Origin: an uncultured Clostridia bacterium
GTDB lineage: Bacteria > Bacillota > Clostridia > Oscillospirales > Acutalibacteraceae
Direction of reading: 5' to 3'
DNA length: 9,950 bases
Assembly: GCA_946002045.1 (NCBI GenBank)
Contig: CAMFYM010000050.1
Location: 1-9,950 of the forward strand
In this document: positions 1 to 5,392 of the stretch, in pieces
How the letters are laid out: each line of letters begins with the position of its first letter
How positions within the stretch are numbered: the stretch's first letter is position 1
The notes under the pieces: model-generated
Databases searched by the model: none
What the model was told of the DNA's origin: nothing
The model's input: the letters and a program-made list of their open reading frames with translations, nothing else
Position numbers and translations under genes: made by a program

Positions 1-309
1 GCCTAATTCGTCACAGGCTTTTAAAAGCATATCAACAACAGTGGTGGCTTGGTTAGAATAGGGATAAACCCGTCCTTCGTCATCAGCCCTTGTAGCAAGT
101 CCGATGCTGTTGAAAAAATCTATTACCTCCTTGCTGTTATCAGCATTAAGGTTTGTTAGATTGCATCTGCCGTTGCCGGTGGCAAGTATCTTTTTACCGG
201 GTCTTTCAAGTCGCTCAAGAATAACTACCTCATCATTTGGCGAAATCTGCTTATGCCTGATTGCACAGGCAAGACCTGATGCGCCTGCCCCTATAATAAT
301 TGTGGTCAT
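1..309 (-). CDS. NAD(P)/FAD-dependent oxidoreductase, BaiN/HI0933-like family (partial, N-terminal part only)
   Basis: Only the first 103 codons are present; the gene runs off the left edge. The protein opens with a Rossmann dinucleotide-binding motif (GAGASG, residues 7-12) and has an acidic residue ending the second strand (VVILE, 28-32), as expected for FAD binding. The family signature PGKKILATGNGRCNLTN follows at about 37-53, and EGRVYPYSNQA at about 78-88. These two blocks are typical of the BaiN/HI0933 (YhiN-like) flavoproteins, whose substrates are mostly unknown. The ATG at 309 is preceded by AGGTG at a normal distance. From memory, family members carry roughly 18-25 more residues between the GNGRCNLTN block and the FF(N/x)S(I/L)GL block than are seen here, so a small internal shortening is possible. 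The gene is divergent from the ribosomal protein operon. Confidence 0.8.
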   Translation of the reverse strand, partial: MTTIIIGAGASGLACAIRHKQISPNDEVVILERLERPGKKILATGNGRCNLTNLNADNSKEVIDFFNSIGLATRADDEGRVYPYSNQATTVVDMLLKACDELG

Positions 310-348
310 TAGCCGTCACCTACACTCTATGTTGTTTACTGTTTATAT

Positions 349-377
349 ATAATAATATAAAATTGACACAAATGCAA
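349..377 (-). promoter_or_regulatory. Predicted promoter for the leftward oxidoreductase gene
   Basis: Read on the minus strand, TTGCAT (377-372) and TATTAT (354-349) are separated by 17 bases. They lie about 40 bases upstream of the ATG at 309. Overlapping A/T-rich alternatives exist, so the exact -10 is uncertain. Confidence 0.45.
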
Positions 378-395
378 ATTTTTTTATTAAAACTC

Positions 396-424
396 TTGAC
401 TATTCTATTTTGCTGTGATATATT
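396..424 (+). promoter_or_regulatory. Predicted strong promoter for rpmG-secE-nusG-rplKA
   Basis: TTGACT (396-401) and TATATT (419-424) are separated by exactly 17 bases, with an extended -10 TG at 416-417. This is a near-consensus vegetative promoter. A weaker TTGACA (363-368) with TATTAA 16 bases on could be a tandem upstream promoter. The roughly 110-base leader that follows (430-541) has only small hairpins, such as ATAGGC (456-461) with GCCTGT (478-483), and no terminator or recognised riboswitch. The first gene's ribosome site is GGAGGT at 529-534. Confidence 0.75.
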
Positions 425-541
425 AGTCATACCTCTTAGCAGGTTAAATGATTTGAGCCGATAGGCCTTATTTTTTTGCCTGTGTTGCATTACGCACTAT
501 GAGGGAGATTATTTATCGAAATTTTAATGGAGGTGCTATTT

Positions 542-691
542 ATGAGAGTTAAGATTACCTTAGCTTGCACTGAATGCAAACAACGCAACTACAACACAAT
601 GAAAAACAAGAAGAATTCTCCTGACAGACTGGAGATGAACAAGTATTGCCGTTTCTGTAAGAAGCATACTCTTCACAGAGAAACAAAGTAA
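542..691 (+). CDS. rpmG: 50S ribosomal protein L33 (zinc-binding type)
   Basis: This 49-residue protein is the usual length of bacterial L33. It starts MRVKITLACTEC and ends KKHTLHRETK, both family hallmarks. Four cysteines in two CxxC pairs (C9/C12 and C36/C39) make it the zinc-binding form rather than the cysteine-free paralog. L33 sits in the large subunit near the tRNA exit site. The ATG is 7 bases after GGAGGT. It is the first gene of the transcript and lies 13 bases before secE, the standard rpmG-secE-nusG order of Firmicutes. A tRNA-Trp gene, sometimes found in this position, is absent. Confidence 0.95.
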   Translation: MRVKITLACTECKQRNYNTMKNKKNSPDRLEMNKYCRFCKKHTLHRETK

Positions 692-704
692 TAGGAGGAC
701 GAAA

Positions 705-1076
705 ATGGCTGAAGAAAAGAAGACTTCTAAAAAAGTCGAAAAGGCTGACAAGTCAAAGGACAAGAAAAAGAAGTCAAAGAAAAATCCTTTTAAATCCATT
801 GCGTCATTCTTCAAAAGTGTAAAGGCAGAGGGCAAGAAGGTTGTTTGGGCTAACGGTGCTTATGTACTTAAGAATACACTTATTGTTCTTGTAGTAGTAA
901 CAATCGTAGGCTTGGCAATTTACGGTGTTGATACTGTTCTTTCTTTAGGTATGAAGGGCATTAAAAGCCTTGCAGAAACAACAACTACAACATCAGTTAG
1001 CCAGCAGGTAGAGGATTCCACTGCCGACACACAGGAAAAAACAACTGAAACCACATCCACAAAAGCAGCTGAGTAA
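705..1076 (+). CDS. secE: Preprotein translocase subunit SecE, with long N- and C-terminal extensions
   Basis: SecE clamps SecY in the SecYEG secretion channel of the cell membrane. The 123 residues fall in four parts: a very lysine-rich cytoplasmic N-terminus (about 1-30), the amphipathic helix and conserved core FFKSVKAEGKKVVW (about 35-48), one membrane helix (about 57-78, LIVLVVVTIVGLAIYGVDTV), and an external tail (about 87-123) rich in Thr, Ser and Glu. Typical single-helix SecE proteins are about 60-80 residues, so both ends are extended. The usual Trp-Pro of the core is Trp-Ala here (WANGAY). The start is set by AGGAGG at 693-698, 6 bases before the ATG. Position between rpmG and nusG supports the call strongly. 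Confidence 0.9.
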   Translation: MAEEKKTSKKVEKADKSKDKKKKSKKNPFKSIASFFKSVKAEGKKVVWANGAYVLKNTLIVLVVVTIVGLAIYGVDTVLSLGMKGIKSLAETTTTTSVSQQVEDSTADTQEKTTETTSTKAAE

Positions 1077-1116
1077 TTTATTAAGGCTTATTTAATACTT
1101 TATTTCGGGAGGCATT

Positions 1117-1641
1117 ATGGAAGAGGCAAAATGGTATGTTGCTCACACATTTTCAGGATATGAAAATAAGGTGGCAAGTAATATTCAAACTGTTGTTGAA
1201 AACCGTAATCTTCAAGACCTTATTCAAGAGGTTGCAATCCCAACAGAAACAGTTGTTGAGGTTAAGGATGACGGAACAAAAAAAGAATATCAAAGAAAGC
1301 TTATGCCCGGCTATGTGTTTGTTAAGATGGTAATGACCGATGACAGCTGGTATGTTGTCCGTAACACAAGAGGCTGCACAGGCTTTGTTGGTCCTGAAAG
1401 TAAGCCGGAGCCCCTCACAGACGAGGAGGTTAAAAAGCTTGGTGTTGAAAAAATCAGCATCGAGGTTTCCTACGAGGTGGGCGACCTTGTTAATGTTATT
1501 GACGGTCCACTTGAGGGCTTCTCAGGTACTGTTGATGAAATTGATATTGAAAACAACAGCGTACAGGTAACTGTATCAATGTTCGGCAGAGAAAACACTG
1601 TCGAGTTTGAGCTTGACCAGCTTGAAAAGGTCAGTGAATAA
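1117..1641 (+). CDS. nusG: Transcription termination/antitermination factor NusG
   Basis: NusG binds RNA polymerase and modulates pausing and termination. At 174 residues it has the normal two-domain plan. The NGN domain (about 4-108) opens with KWYVAHTFSGYENKVA and contains LMPGYVFVKMVM (62-73) and VRNTRGCTGFVG (81-92). The C-terminal KOW domain spans about 119-174, with VGDLVNVIDGPLEGFSG (121-137). There is no acidic insertion. GGGAGG at 1107-1112 sits only 4 bases from the ATG, slightly tight. Gene order secE-nusG-rplK-rplA is the conserved one. No terminator separates it from rplK, so co-transcription is likely. Confidence 0.97.
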   Translation: MEEAKWYVAHTFSGYENKVASNIQTVVENRNLQDLIQEVAIPTETVVEVKDDGTKKEYQRKLMPGYVFVKMVMTDDSWYVVRNTRGCTGFVGPESKPEPLTDEEVKKLGVEKISIEVSYEVGDLVNVIDGPLEGFSGTVDEIDIENNSVQVTVSMFGRENTVEFELDQLEKVSE

Positions 1642-1679
1642 ATTTAGTAATTCGCAGTATATCTGCTTATTATCATTAT

Positions 1680-1694
1680 AACGGAATTGCCGTT
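1680..1694 (+). other. Small hairpin in the nusG-rplK leader
   Basis: AACGG (1680-1684) pairs with CCGTT (1690-1694) around a five-base loop. A broader alternative pairing ATTATAACG (1675-1683) with CGTTGTAAT (1696-1704) also exists. It lies directly upstream of the L1-type site and may stack on it. No poly-T follows, so it is not a terminator. Role unknown. Confidence 0.4.
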
Positions 1695-1704
1695 TCGTTG
1701 TAAT

Positions 1705-1740
1705 GGTGGGAGAGATTTAAAATCTCGCCATTTACCACAA
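1705..1740 (+). promoter_or_regulatory. Predicted ribosomal protein L1 binding site upstream of rplK (23S rRNA mimic)
   Basis: The RNA would fold as outer helix GTGG (1706-1709) with CCAC (1735-1738), and inner helix GAGATT (1712-1717) with AATCTC (1721-1726). The asymmetric internal loop is GA (1710-1711) on the 5' side and GCCATTTA (1727-1734) on the 3' side. The same layout (GGUGG, GA, short helix, a 3' strand ending in AAAUA, then CCACC) is the L1-binding helix 76/77 region of 23S rRNA, as I recall it from E. coli. L1 is known to repress its own operon by binding such a mimic. The site ends 6 bases before the rplK AGGAGG (1745-1750), so bound L1 could block initiation. Confidence 0.7.
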
Positions 1741-1758
1741 TTTTAGGAGGAAATTATT

Positions 1759-2184
1759 ATGGCACAAAAGGTAGTAGGTTTAATTAAACTTCAAATTCCT
1801 GCCGGCAAAGCAACTCCGGCACCGCCAGTTGGTCCAGCTCTTGGTCAGCACGGCGTAAACATTATGTCATTCACAAAAGAGTTCAACGAGAGAACAAAGA
1901 ATGATGTTGGTCTTATTATTCCTGTTGTTATCACAGTATATGAGGACCGTTCATTTACATTCGTAACAAAGACACCACCTGCAGCAGTTCTTATTAAGAA
2001 GGCTTGTGGTATTGACAAGGCATCAGGCGTTCCTAACAAGAACAAGGTTGCTACAATTACTAAGGCAGACATCCAAAAGATTGCTGAAACAAAGATGCCT
2101 GACCTTAATGCAGCATCACTTGAGGCAGCTATGTCAATGATCGCAGGTACAGCACGCAGCATGGGTATAGTAGTAGAAGACTAA
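1759..2184 (+). CDS. rplK: 50S ribosomal protein L11
   Basis: L11 forms the GTPase-associated centre with the L10/L12 stalk and is the thiostrepton target region. The 141-residue length is standard. Recognisable blocks are the N-terminal PAGKATPAPPVGPALGQHG (about 14-32, with the conserved proline run), the linker FVTKTPPAAVLIKKACG (about 68-84), and the RNA-binding C-terminal domain ending TARSMGIVVED (131-141). The ATG follows AGGAGG by 8 bases. It is the first of the rplK-rplA pair and sits between two L1-type RNA sites, so its translation is likely adjusted to free L1. Confidence 0.98.
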   Translation: MAQKVVGLIKLQIPAGKATPAPPVGPALGQHGVNIMSFTKEFNERTKNDVGLIIPVVITVYEDRSFTFVTKTPPAAVLIKKACGIDKASGVPNKNKVATITKADIQKIAETKMPDLNAASLEAAMSMIAGTARSMGIVVED

Positions 2185-2187
2185 TTC

Positions 2188-2221
2188 CCTTGTGGGAGGA
2201 AGTATCCGATTTAACCACTGG
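2188..2221 (+). promoter_or_regulatory. Second predicted L1 binding site, between rplK and rplA, abutting the rplA ribosome site
   Basis: GTGG (2192-2195) pairs with CCAC (2215-2218). Inside are GA (2196-2197), a short helix GGA (2198-2200) with TCC (2205-2207) around AGTA, and a 3' internal-loop strand GATTTAA (2208-2214). The order and the 5' GA loop match the site before rplK element by element. CC (2188-2189) can also pair with GG (2220-2221), which are the first bases of the rplA Shine-Dalgarno GGAGG (2220-2224). L1 binding here would directly cover the start region of its own gene. Confidence 0.65.
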
Positions 2222-2233
2222 AGGTAATTTATT

Positions 2234-2941
2234 ATGAAACACGGAAAGAAATATACAGACGGTGCAAAGCTTATTGACCGTTCAAATTTATATGAAACAG
2301 CTGAGGCACTTGATCTTTCAATCAAGACAGCAACAGCAAAATTCGACGAAACAATCGAGGCTCACATTCGTCTTGGTGTTGACTCTCGTCATGCTGACCA
2401 GCAGGTTCGTGGCGCAGTAGTTCTTCCAAACGGAACAGGTAAGGATGTTAGAGTTGCAGTATTTGCAAAGGGCGATCTTGCTAAAGCAGCAGAGGAGGCC
2501 GGCGCAGATGTAGTAGGTGACGCAGACCTTGTTCAAAAGATTTCAGGCGGTTGGATGGAGTTTGATGTTGCAATCGCTTCACCTGATATGATGGGCTTTG
2601 TTGGTCGTCTTGGTAAGGTTCTTGGTCCTCGTGGTCTTATGCCATCACCAAAGGCAGGTACAGTAACAATGGATGTTGCTAAGGCTGTTCAGGAGGCTAA
2701 GGCAGGTAAGATTGAGTACCGTCTTGACAAAACAAACATTATCCATTGCCCAATCGGTAAGGCTTCATTTGGTACAGAGAAGCTCCTTGAAAACTTCAAT
2801 GCTCTTCTTGACGCTATCATTAAGGCTAAGCCATCAGCAGCAAAGGGTCAGTATATTAAGTCAGTTGCTGTTGCTTCAACAATGGGCCCTGGCATCAAAA
2901 TCAATCCTAACAAGGTTGGCTCTGCTGCAACAGCAGAATAA
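2234..2941 (+). CDS. rplA: 50S ribosomal protein L1
   Basis: L1 forms the mobile stalk that guides deacylated tRNA out of the E site, and it represses its own mRNA in well-studied bacteria. The 235 residues are a normal length. Signature blocks are GTGKDVRVAVFAKG (67-80), the hinge LGKVLGPRGLMPSPKAGTV (126-144), the domain II lead-in EYRLDKTNIIHCPIGKASF (161-179), and the C-terminal STMGPGIKI (215-223). The start codon follows GGAGGT (2220-2225) by 8 bases. No terminator lies between rplK and rplA. A new promoter begins 12 bases after the stop codon. Confidence 0.98.
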   Translation: MKHGKKYTDGAKLIDRSNLYETAEALDLSIKTATAKFDETIEAHIRLGVDSRHADQQVRGAVVLPNGTGKDVRVAVFAKGDLAKAAEEAGADVVGDADLVQKISGGWMEFDVAIASPDMMGFVGRLGKVLGPRGLMPSPKAGTVTMDVAKAVQEAKAGKIEYRLDKTNIIHCPIGKASFGTEKLLENFNALLDAIIKAKPSAAKGQYIKSVAVASTMGPGIKINPNKVGSAATAE

Positions 2942-2953
2942 TCAATTTTGGTA

Positions 2954-2982
2954 TTGACACAGGTTAATCTGTGTGGTAAAAT
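2954..2982 (+). promoter_or_regulatory. Predicted strong promoter for rplJ-rplL
   Basis: A perfect TTGACA (2954-2959) and TAAAAT (2977-2982) are 17 bases apart, with TG at 2974-2975 giving an extended -10. A 6-bp dyad, ACACAG (2957-2962) and CTGTGT (2969-2974) with a six-base centre, overlaps the -35 and fills the spacer. It could be an operator or chance. Confidence 0.8.
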
Positions 2983-2991
2983 ACAATAGCT

Positions 2992-3116
2992 GTTCAGCCA
3001 AAGACAGTAGGTGCAGTTATCTGCGTAAGTTTTCGCCTACCGAGGAATGAACTTTCATATAACTTTTGTTAATGATTGTTGTGTGCATTCCGTGTCTTTA
3101 CGGAATGCACTTTTTT
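2992..3116 (+). ncRNA. L10 leader: cis-acting RNA controlling rplJ-rplL by attenuation
   Basis: The leader carries the hallmark AAAGACAG...CCTACCGAGG arrangement of the L10 leader family. The outer stem GTTCA (2992-2996) pairs with TGAAC (3048-3052), the middle stem GTAGGTG (3007-3013) with CGCCTAC (3034-3040), and a small hairpin GCAG/CTGC (3013-3016/3021-3024) caps one arm. In Bacillus, L10 bound to L12 recognises this fold and promotes termination before rplJ. Here GGAATGAAC (3044-3052), part of the outer stem, can instead pair with GTGCATTCC (3083-3091) of the terminator at 8 of 9 positions. Free leader would therefore read through, and bound leader would terminate. The switch is inferred from pairing only. 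Confidence 0.85.
3083..3116 (+). terminator. Intrinsic terminator (attenuator) of the L10 leader
   Basis: GTGCATTCCGT (3083-3093) pairs perfectly with ACGGAATGCAC (3100-3110) around a six-base loop and is followed by six T. It lies about 60 bases before the rplJ start. Its 3' arm repeats the leader segment GGAATG (3044-3049), which supports mutually exclusive folds. Confidence 0.9.
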
Positions 3117-3174
3117 ATAGCTGACAGCCATAAAGCCCACATTTTTGTGGCAAATATTTATGGAGGTATAATAA

Positions 3175-3768
3175 ATGCCAAGTACAGCAGTTCTTGAAAA
3201 GAAAAAGCAAATGGTTGCTGAGCTTTCAGAAAGAATTAAGACTTCTTGTGCAGGTGTAGTTGTTGACTACAAGGGTATCAATGTTGAGGACGACACAAAG
3301 CTTCGTAAAGAGCTTCGTGAAGCAGGCGTTGTTTACACAGTAGTTAAGAACTCAATTCTCGGCAGAGCAGCACAGGACGCAGGTCTTGAAGGTCTTGATC
3401 CTGTTCTTGAAGGTACAACAGCTATTGCAACATCAGCAGACGATTATGTAGCATCAGCTCGTATTCTTCAAAAGTATGCTGATACTCACGATAACTTCTC
3501 ACTTAAGAGTGGTTATCTTGACGGAGAAGTTATCCCTATGGAAAAGCTTATTGCTCTTGCAAAGCTTCCATCAAGAGAAGTTCTCCTTGCAACAGTTTGC
3601 AGTGTGTTCAATGCTCCTATCGCAGCCTTCGCTCGTGGCGTTCAGGCTATCGTAGATAAGGGTGGCGTTGAGGCTTGTGTCAGCGAAAAGGCTGAGGAAG
3701 CTCCTGCAAATGAAGAAGCTCCTGCAGAGGAAGCTGCAGAAGCACCTGCTGAAGAATCAGCAGAATAA
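3175..3768 (+). CDS. rplJ: 50S ribosomal protein L10, with acidic Ala/Glu-rich tail
   Basis: L10 anchors the L7/L12 dimers to the 23S rRNA to form the factor-binding stalk, and in complex with L12 binds its own leader. The body (about 1-170) has the usual features: EKKKQMVAELSERI at the N-terminus, VVVDYKGINV (28-37), LRKELREAGVVYTVVKNS (43-60), and a C-terminal helical part ending around AIVDKGG (158-164). The last roughly 27 residues are an E/A/P repeat (EEAPANEEAPAEEAAEAPAEESAE). That makes the protein 197 residues, longer than the usual 165-175. GGAGGT (3162-3167) lies 7 bases before the ATG. rplL follows after 45 bases. Confidence 0.97.
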   Translation: MPSTAVLEKKKQMVAELSERIKTSCAGVVVDYKGINVEDDTKLRKELREAGVVYTVVKNSILGRAAQDAGLEGLDPVLEGTTAIATSADDYVASARILQKYADTHDNFSLKSGYLDGEVIPMEKLIALAKLPSREVLLATVCSVFNAPIAAFARGVQAIVDKGGVEACVSEKAEEAPANEEAPAEEAAEAPAEESAE

Positions 3769-3813
3769 TTAAATTAAATTAACAAAATTAAATTTTTATC
3801 GGAGGAAAATAAA

Positions 3814-4191
3814 ATGGCATCAGAAAAAGTTACAGCAATTGTTGAAGAGCTTAAGACTCTCACAGTTCTTGAGCTTTCAGAGCTCGTATCAGCAGTAGAA
3901 GAAGAATTCGGCGTAAGCGCTGCAGCAGCAGTAGCAGTAGCAGCACCTGTTGAGGGTGGTGCAGCAGCAGCTGACGAAAAGACAGAATTTGATGTAGTTC
4001 TTGCAGAGGTAGGAGCTAACAAAATCGCAGTTATTAAGGCAGTTCGTGAGGCAACAGGTCTTGGTCTTAAGGAAGCAAAGGAAATCGTTGACGGTGCTCC
4101 TTCAACAATCAAGGAGGCTGTTCCAACAGCTGACGCTGAGGCTCTCAAGGCTAAGCTTGAAGAAGCAGGCGCAAAGATCGAGCTTAAGTAA
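3814..4191 (+). CDS. rplL: 50S ribosomal protein L7/L12
   Basis: L7/L12 is the multi-copy stalk protein that recruits translation GTPases. At 125 residues the length is normal. The N-terminal dimerisation and L10-binding helices (about 1-33, VTAIVEELKTLTVLELSELV) are followed by an Ala/Val-rich hinge (about 34-55). The globular C-terminal domain carries the conserved block EFDVVLAEVGANKIAVIKAVREATGLGLKEAK (about 58-89) and ends KLEEAGAKIELK. The ribosome site is CGGAGGA at 3800-3806. A strong terminator follows within 20 bases, so the transcript ends here rather than running into rpoB. Confidence 0.98.
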   Translation: MASEKVTAIVEELKTLTVLELSELVSAVEEEFGVSAAAAVAVAAPVEGGAAAADEKTEFDVVLAEVGANKIAVIKAVREATGLGLKEAKEIVDGAPSTIKEAVPTADAEALKAKLEEAGAKIELK

Positions 4192-4207
4192 TTTAGTTTT
4201 ACAAATC

Positions 4208-4240
4208 AAAAAGAACTGTGCATTTGCACAGTTCTTTTTT
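4208..4240 (+). terminator. Intrinsic terminator after rplL
   Basis: AAGAACTGTGC (4211-4221) pairs perfectly with GCACAGTTCTT (4226-4236) around ATTT, followed by a T run to 4240. The A run upstream also lets it act as a terminator on the minus strand. Confidence 0.93.
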
Positions 4241-4245
4241 TATGC

Positions 4246-4281
4246 AAAAAAACAAGGCGTATGTATCACATACGCCTTGTT
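4246..4281 (-). terminator. Intrinsic terminator after leuB
   Basis: A 14-bp perfect stem (4268-4281 with 4251-4264) around a three-base loop lies 10 bases past the leuB stop. On the minus strand it ends in a run of seven T formed by positions 4252-4246. It is set back-to-back with the rplL terminator and isolates the convergent operons. Confidence 0.9.
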
Positions 4282-4291
4282 GCTTTATCAT

Positions 4292-5362
4292 TTATAACAG
4301 TGAAGCAACCATATCACCCATTTGTGATGTGTTAACTGTTTCTAATCCTTCTTCTGCAATATCAGGTGTTCTAACCCTTGTAAGTGCTGCATCAACAGCT
4401 CTTTCAATAGCATCTGCTGCCTGAGCCTCACCAAGAGAGTAACGCAGCATCATTGCACCCGAAAGAATTGTTGCCAACGGATTTGCCTTGCCCTGACCTG
4501 CAATATCAGGGGCAGAGCCGTGAATTGGCTCATACATACCGAATGTGCCCTCTGCAAGTGATGCAGATGCCAGCATACCGATTGAGCCGGAAATCATTGA
4601 CGCCTCGTCTGATAATATATCACCAAAAATATTTGATGTAACGATAGTGTCAAACTGATTTGGATTGCGTACTAACTGCATTGCACAGTTGTCAACATAC
4701 ATATATGATACCTCTACCTCAGGATAATCCTTAGAGGTTTCCTCCATAACCTTTCTCCACAGCTTTGAGGAGTCAAGAACATTTGCCTTGTCAACACAGG
4801 TAAGCTTTTTTCCACGCTTCATAGCATATTCAAAGCCTGCCTTAACAATTCTCTTAATTTCAGGATAAGTGTATCTTTCAGTATCATATGCACCAACAAT
4901 ACCGTTTTCCTCATAGGTTCCTCTGTCGCCAAAGTAAATGCCACCTGTCAGCTCACGAACAATAAGTATGTCAAGCTCGTCACCGATAATTTCCTCCTTT
5001 AACGGAGATGCAGATTTAAGTGGAGCAAAAATTTTTGCAGGACGAAGGTTAGCAAATAACCCTAATGATTCGCGAATAGCAAGCAGTCCCTTTTCAGGTC
5101 TGATTTCACTTGGCAGTGTGTCCCATTTAGGGCCACCCACAGAGCCTAAAAGAACAGCGTCACTTGCCTTGCAGGACATCTCTGTTTCCTTTGGATAGGG
5201 GACACCGTATTCGTCAATAGCAGCACCACCTAAAAGCTGATAATCATAATCAAGCTTAAAGCCGAATTTTTCCCCTGCCTTGTCAAGAACCTTGATACAT
5301 TCATCAACAATTTCAGGTCCTATGCCGTCACCCTTTAATACTGTAATCTTGTAATTATTCAT
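4292..5362 (-). CDS. leuB: 3-isopropylmalate dehydrogenase
   Basis: LeuB catalyses NAD-dependent oxidative decarboxylation of 3-isopropylmalate in leucine synthesis. At 356 residues it is a normal length. Visible motifs are GDGIGPEI (11-18), LLGSVGGP (71-78), the substrate arginines R97 and R107 in RESLGLFANLRP, RELTGGIYFG (136-145, R136 and Y143), K192 in CVDKANVLD, the metal-binding aspartates D224, D248 and D252 in MYVDN and FGDILSDEASM, and the cofactor loop EPIHGSAPDIAGQGKANP (278-295). The start at 5362 is chosen because AGGAG lies 8 bases before it. A start 27 bases further upstream has no ribosome site. It lies 30 bases after leuA. Confidence 0.97.
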   Translation of the reverse strand: MNNYKITVLKGDGIGPEIVDECIKVLDKAGEKFGFKLDYDYQLLGGAAIDEYGVPYPKETEMSCKASDAVLLGSVGGPKWDTLPSEIRPEKGLLAIRESLGLFANLRPAKIFAPLKSASPLKEEIIGDELDILIVRELTGGIYFGDRGTYEENGIVGAYDTERYTYPEIKRIVKAGFEYAMKRGKKLTCVDKANVLDSSKLWRKVMEETSKDYPEVEVSYMYVDNCAMQLVRNPNQFDTIVTSNIFGDILSDEASMISGSIGMLASASLAEGTFGMYEPIHGSAPDIAGQGKANPLATILSGAMMLRYSLGEAQAADAIERAVDAALTRVRTPDIAEEGLETVNTSQMGDMVASLL

Positions 5363-5392
5363 TGCTTTTCTCCTAATTATCAAATTCAAATA

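Noticed and set aside
104..352. Forward 82-codon frame opposite the oxidoreductase
   Set aside because: The reverse strand carries clear flavoprotein motifs; the forward frame has no recognisable domain.
499..552. Possible 17-codon leader peptide before rpmG
   Set aside because: It overlaps the rpmG ribosome site and start and has no ribosome site of its own.
560..835. Open frame of 91 codons antisense to rpmG-secE
   Set aside because: It mirrors the lysine-rich secE start as a phenylalanine-rich protein, has no ribosome site, and overlaps two certain genes.
1651..1676. Weak promoter-like TTCGCA / TATCAT before rplK
   Set aside because: Poor match, and the region is better explained as structured leader RNA in a continuing transcript.
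1845..2162. Open frame antisense to rplK, and similar antisense or shifted frames inside rplA, rplL, leuA and leuB
   Set aside because: They are shadows of conserved genes without ribosome sites or family resemblance.
4046..4424. Forward frames across the rplL end and into the leuB terminator region
   Set aside because: They cross two strong terminators and use another frame of rplL and the opposite strand of leuB.
5363..5389. Earlier ATG for leuB adding nine residues
   Set aside because: It has no ribosome site, and the later ATG has AGGAG at proper spacing and matches the family N-terminus.
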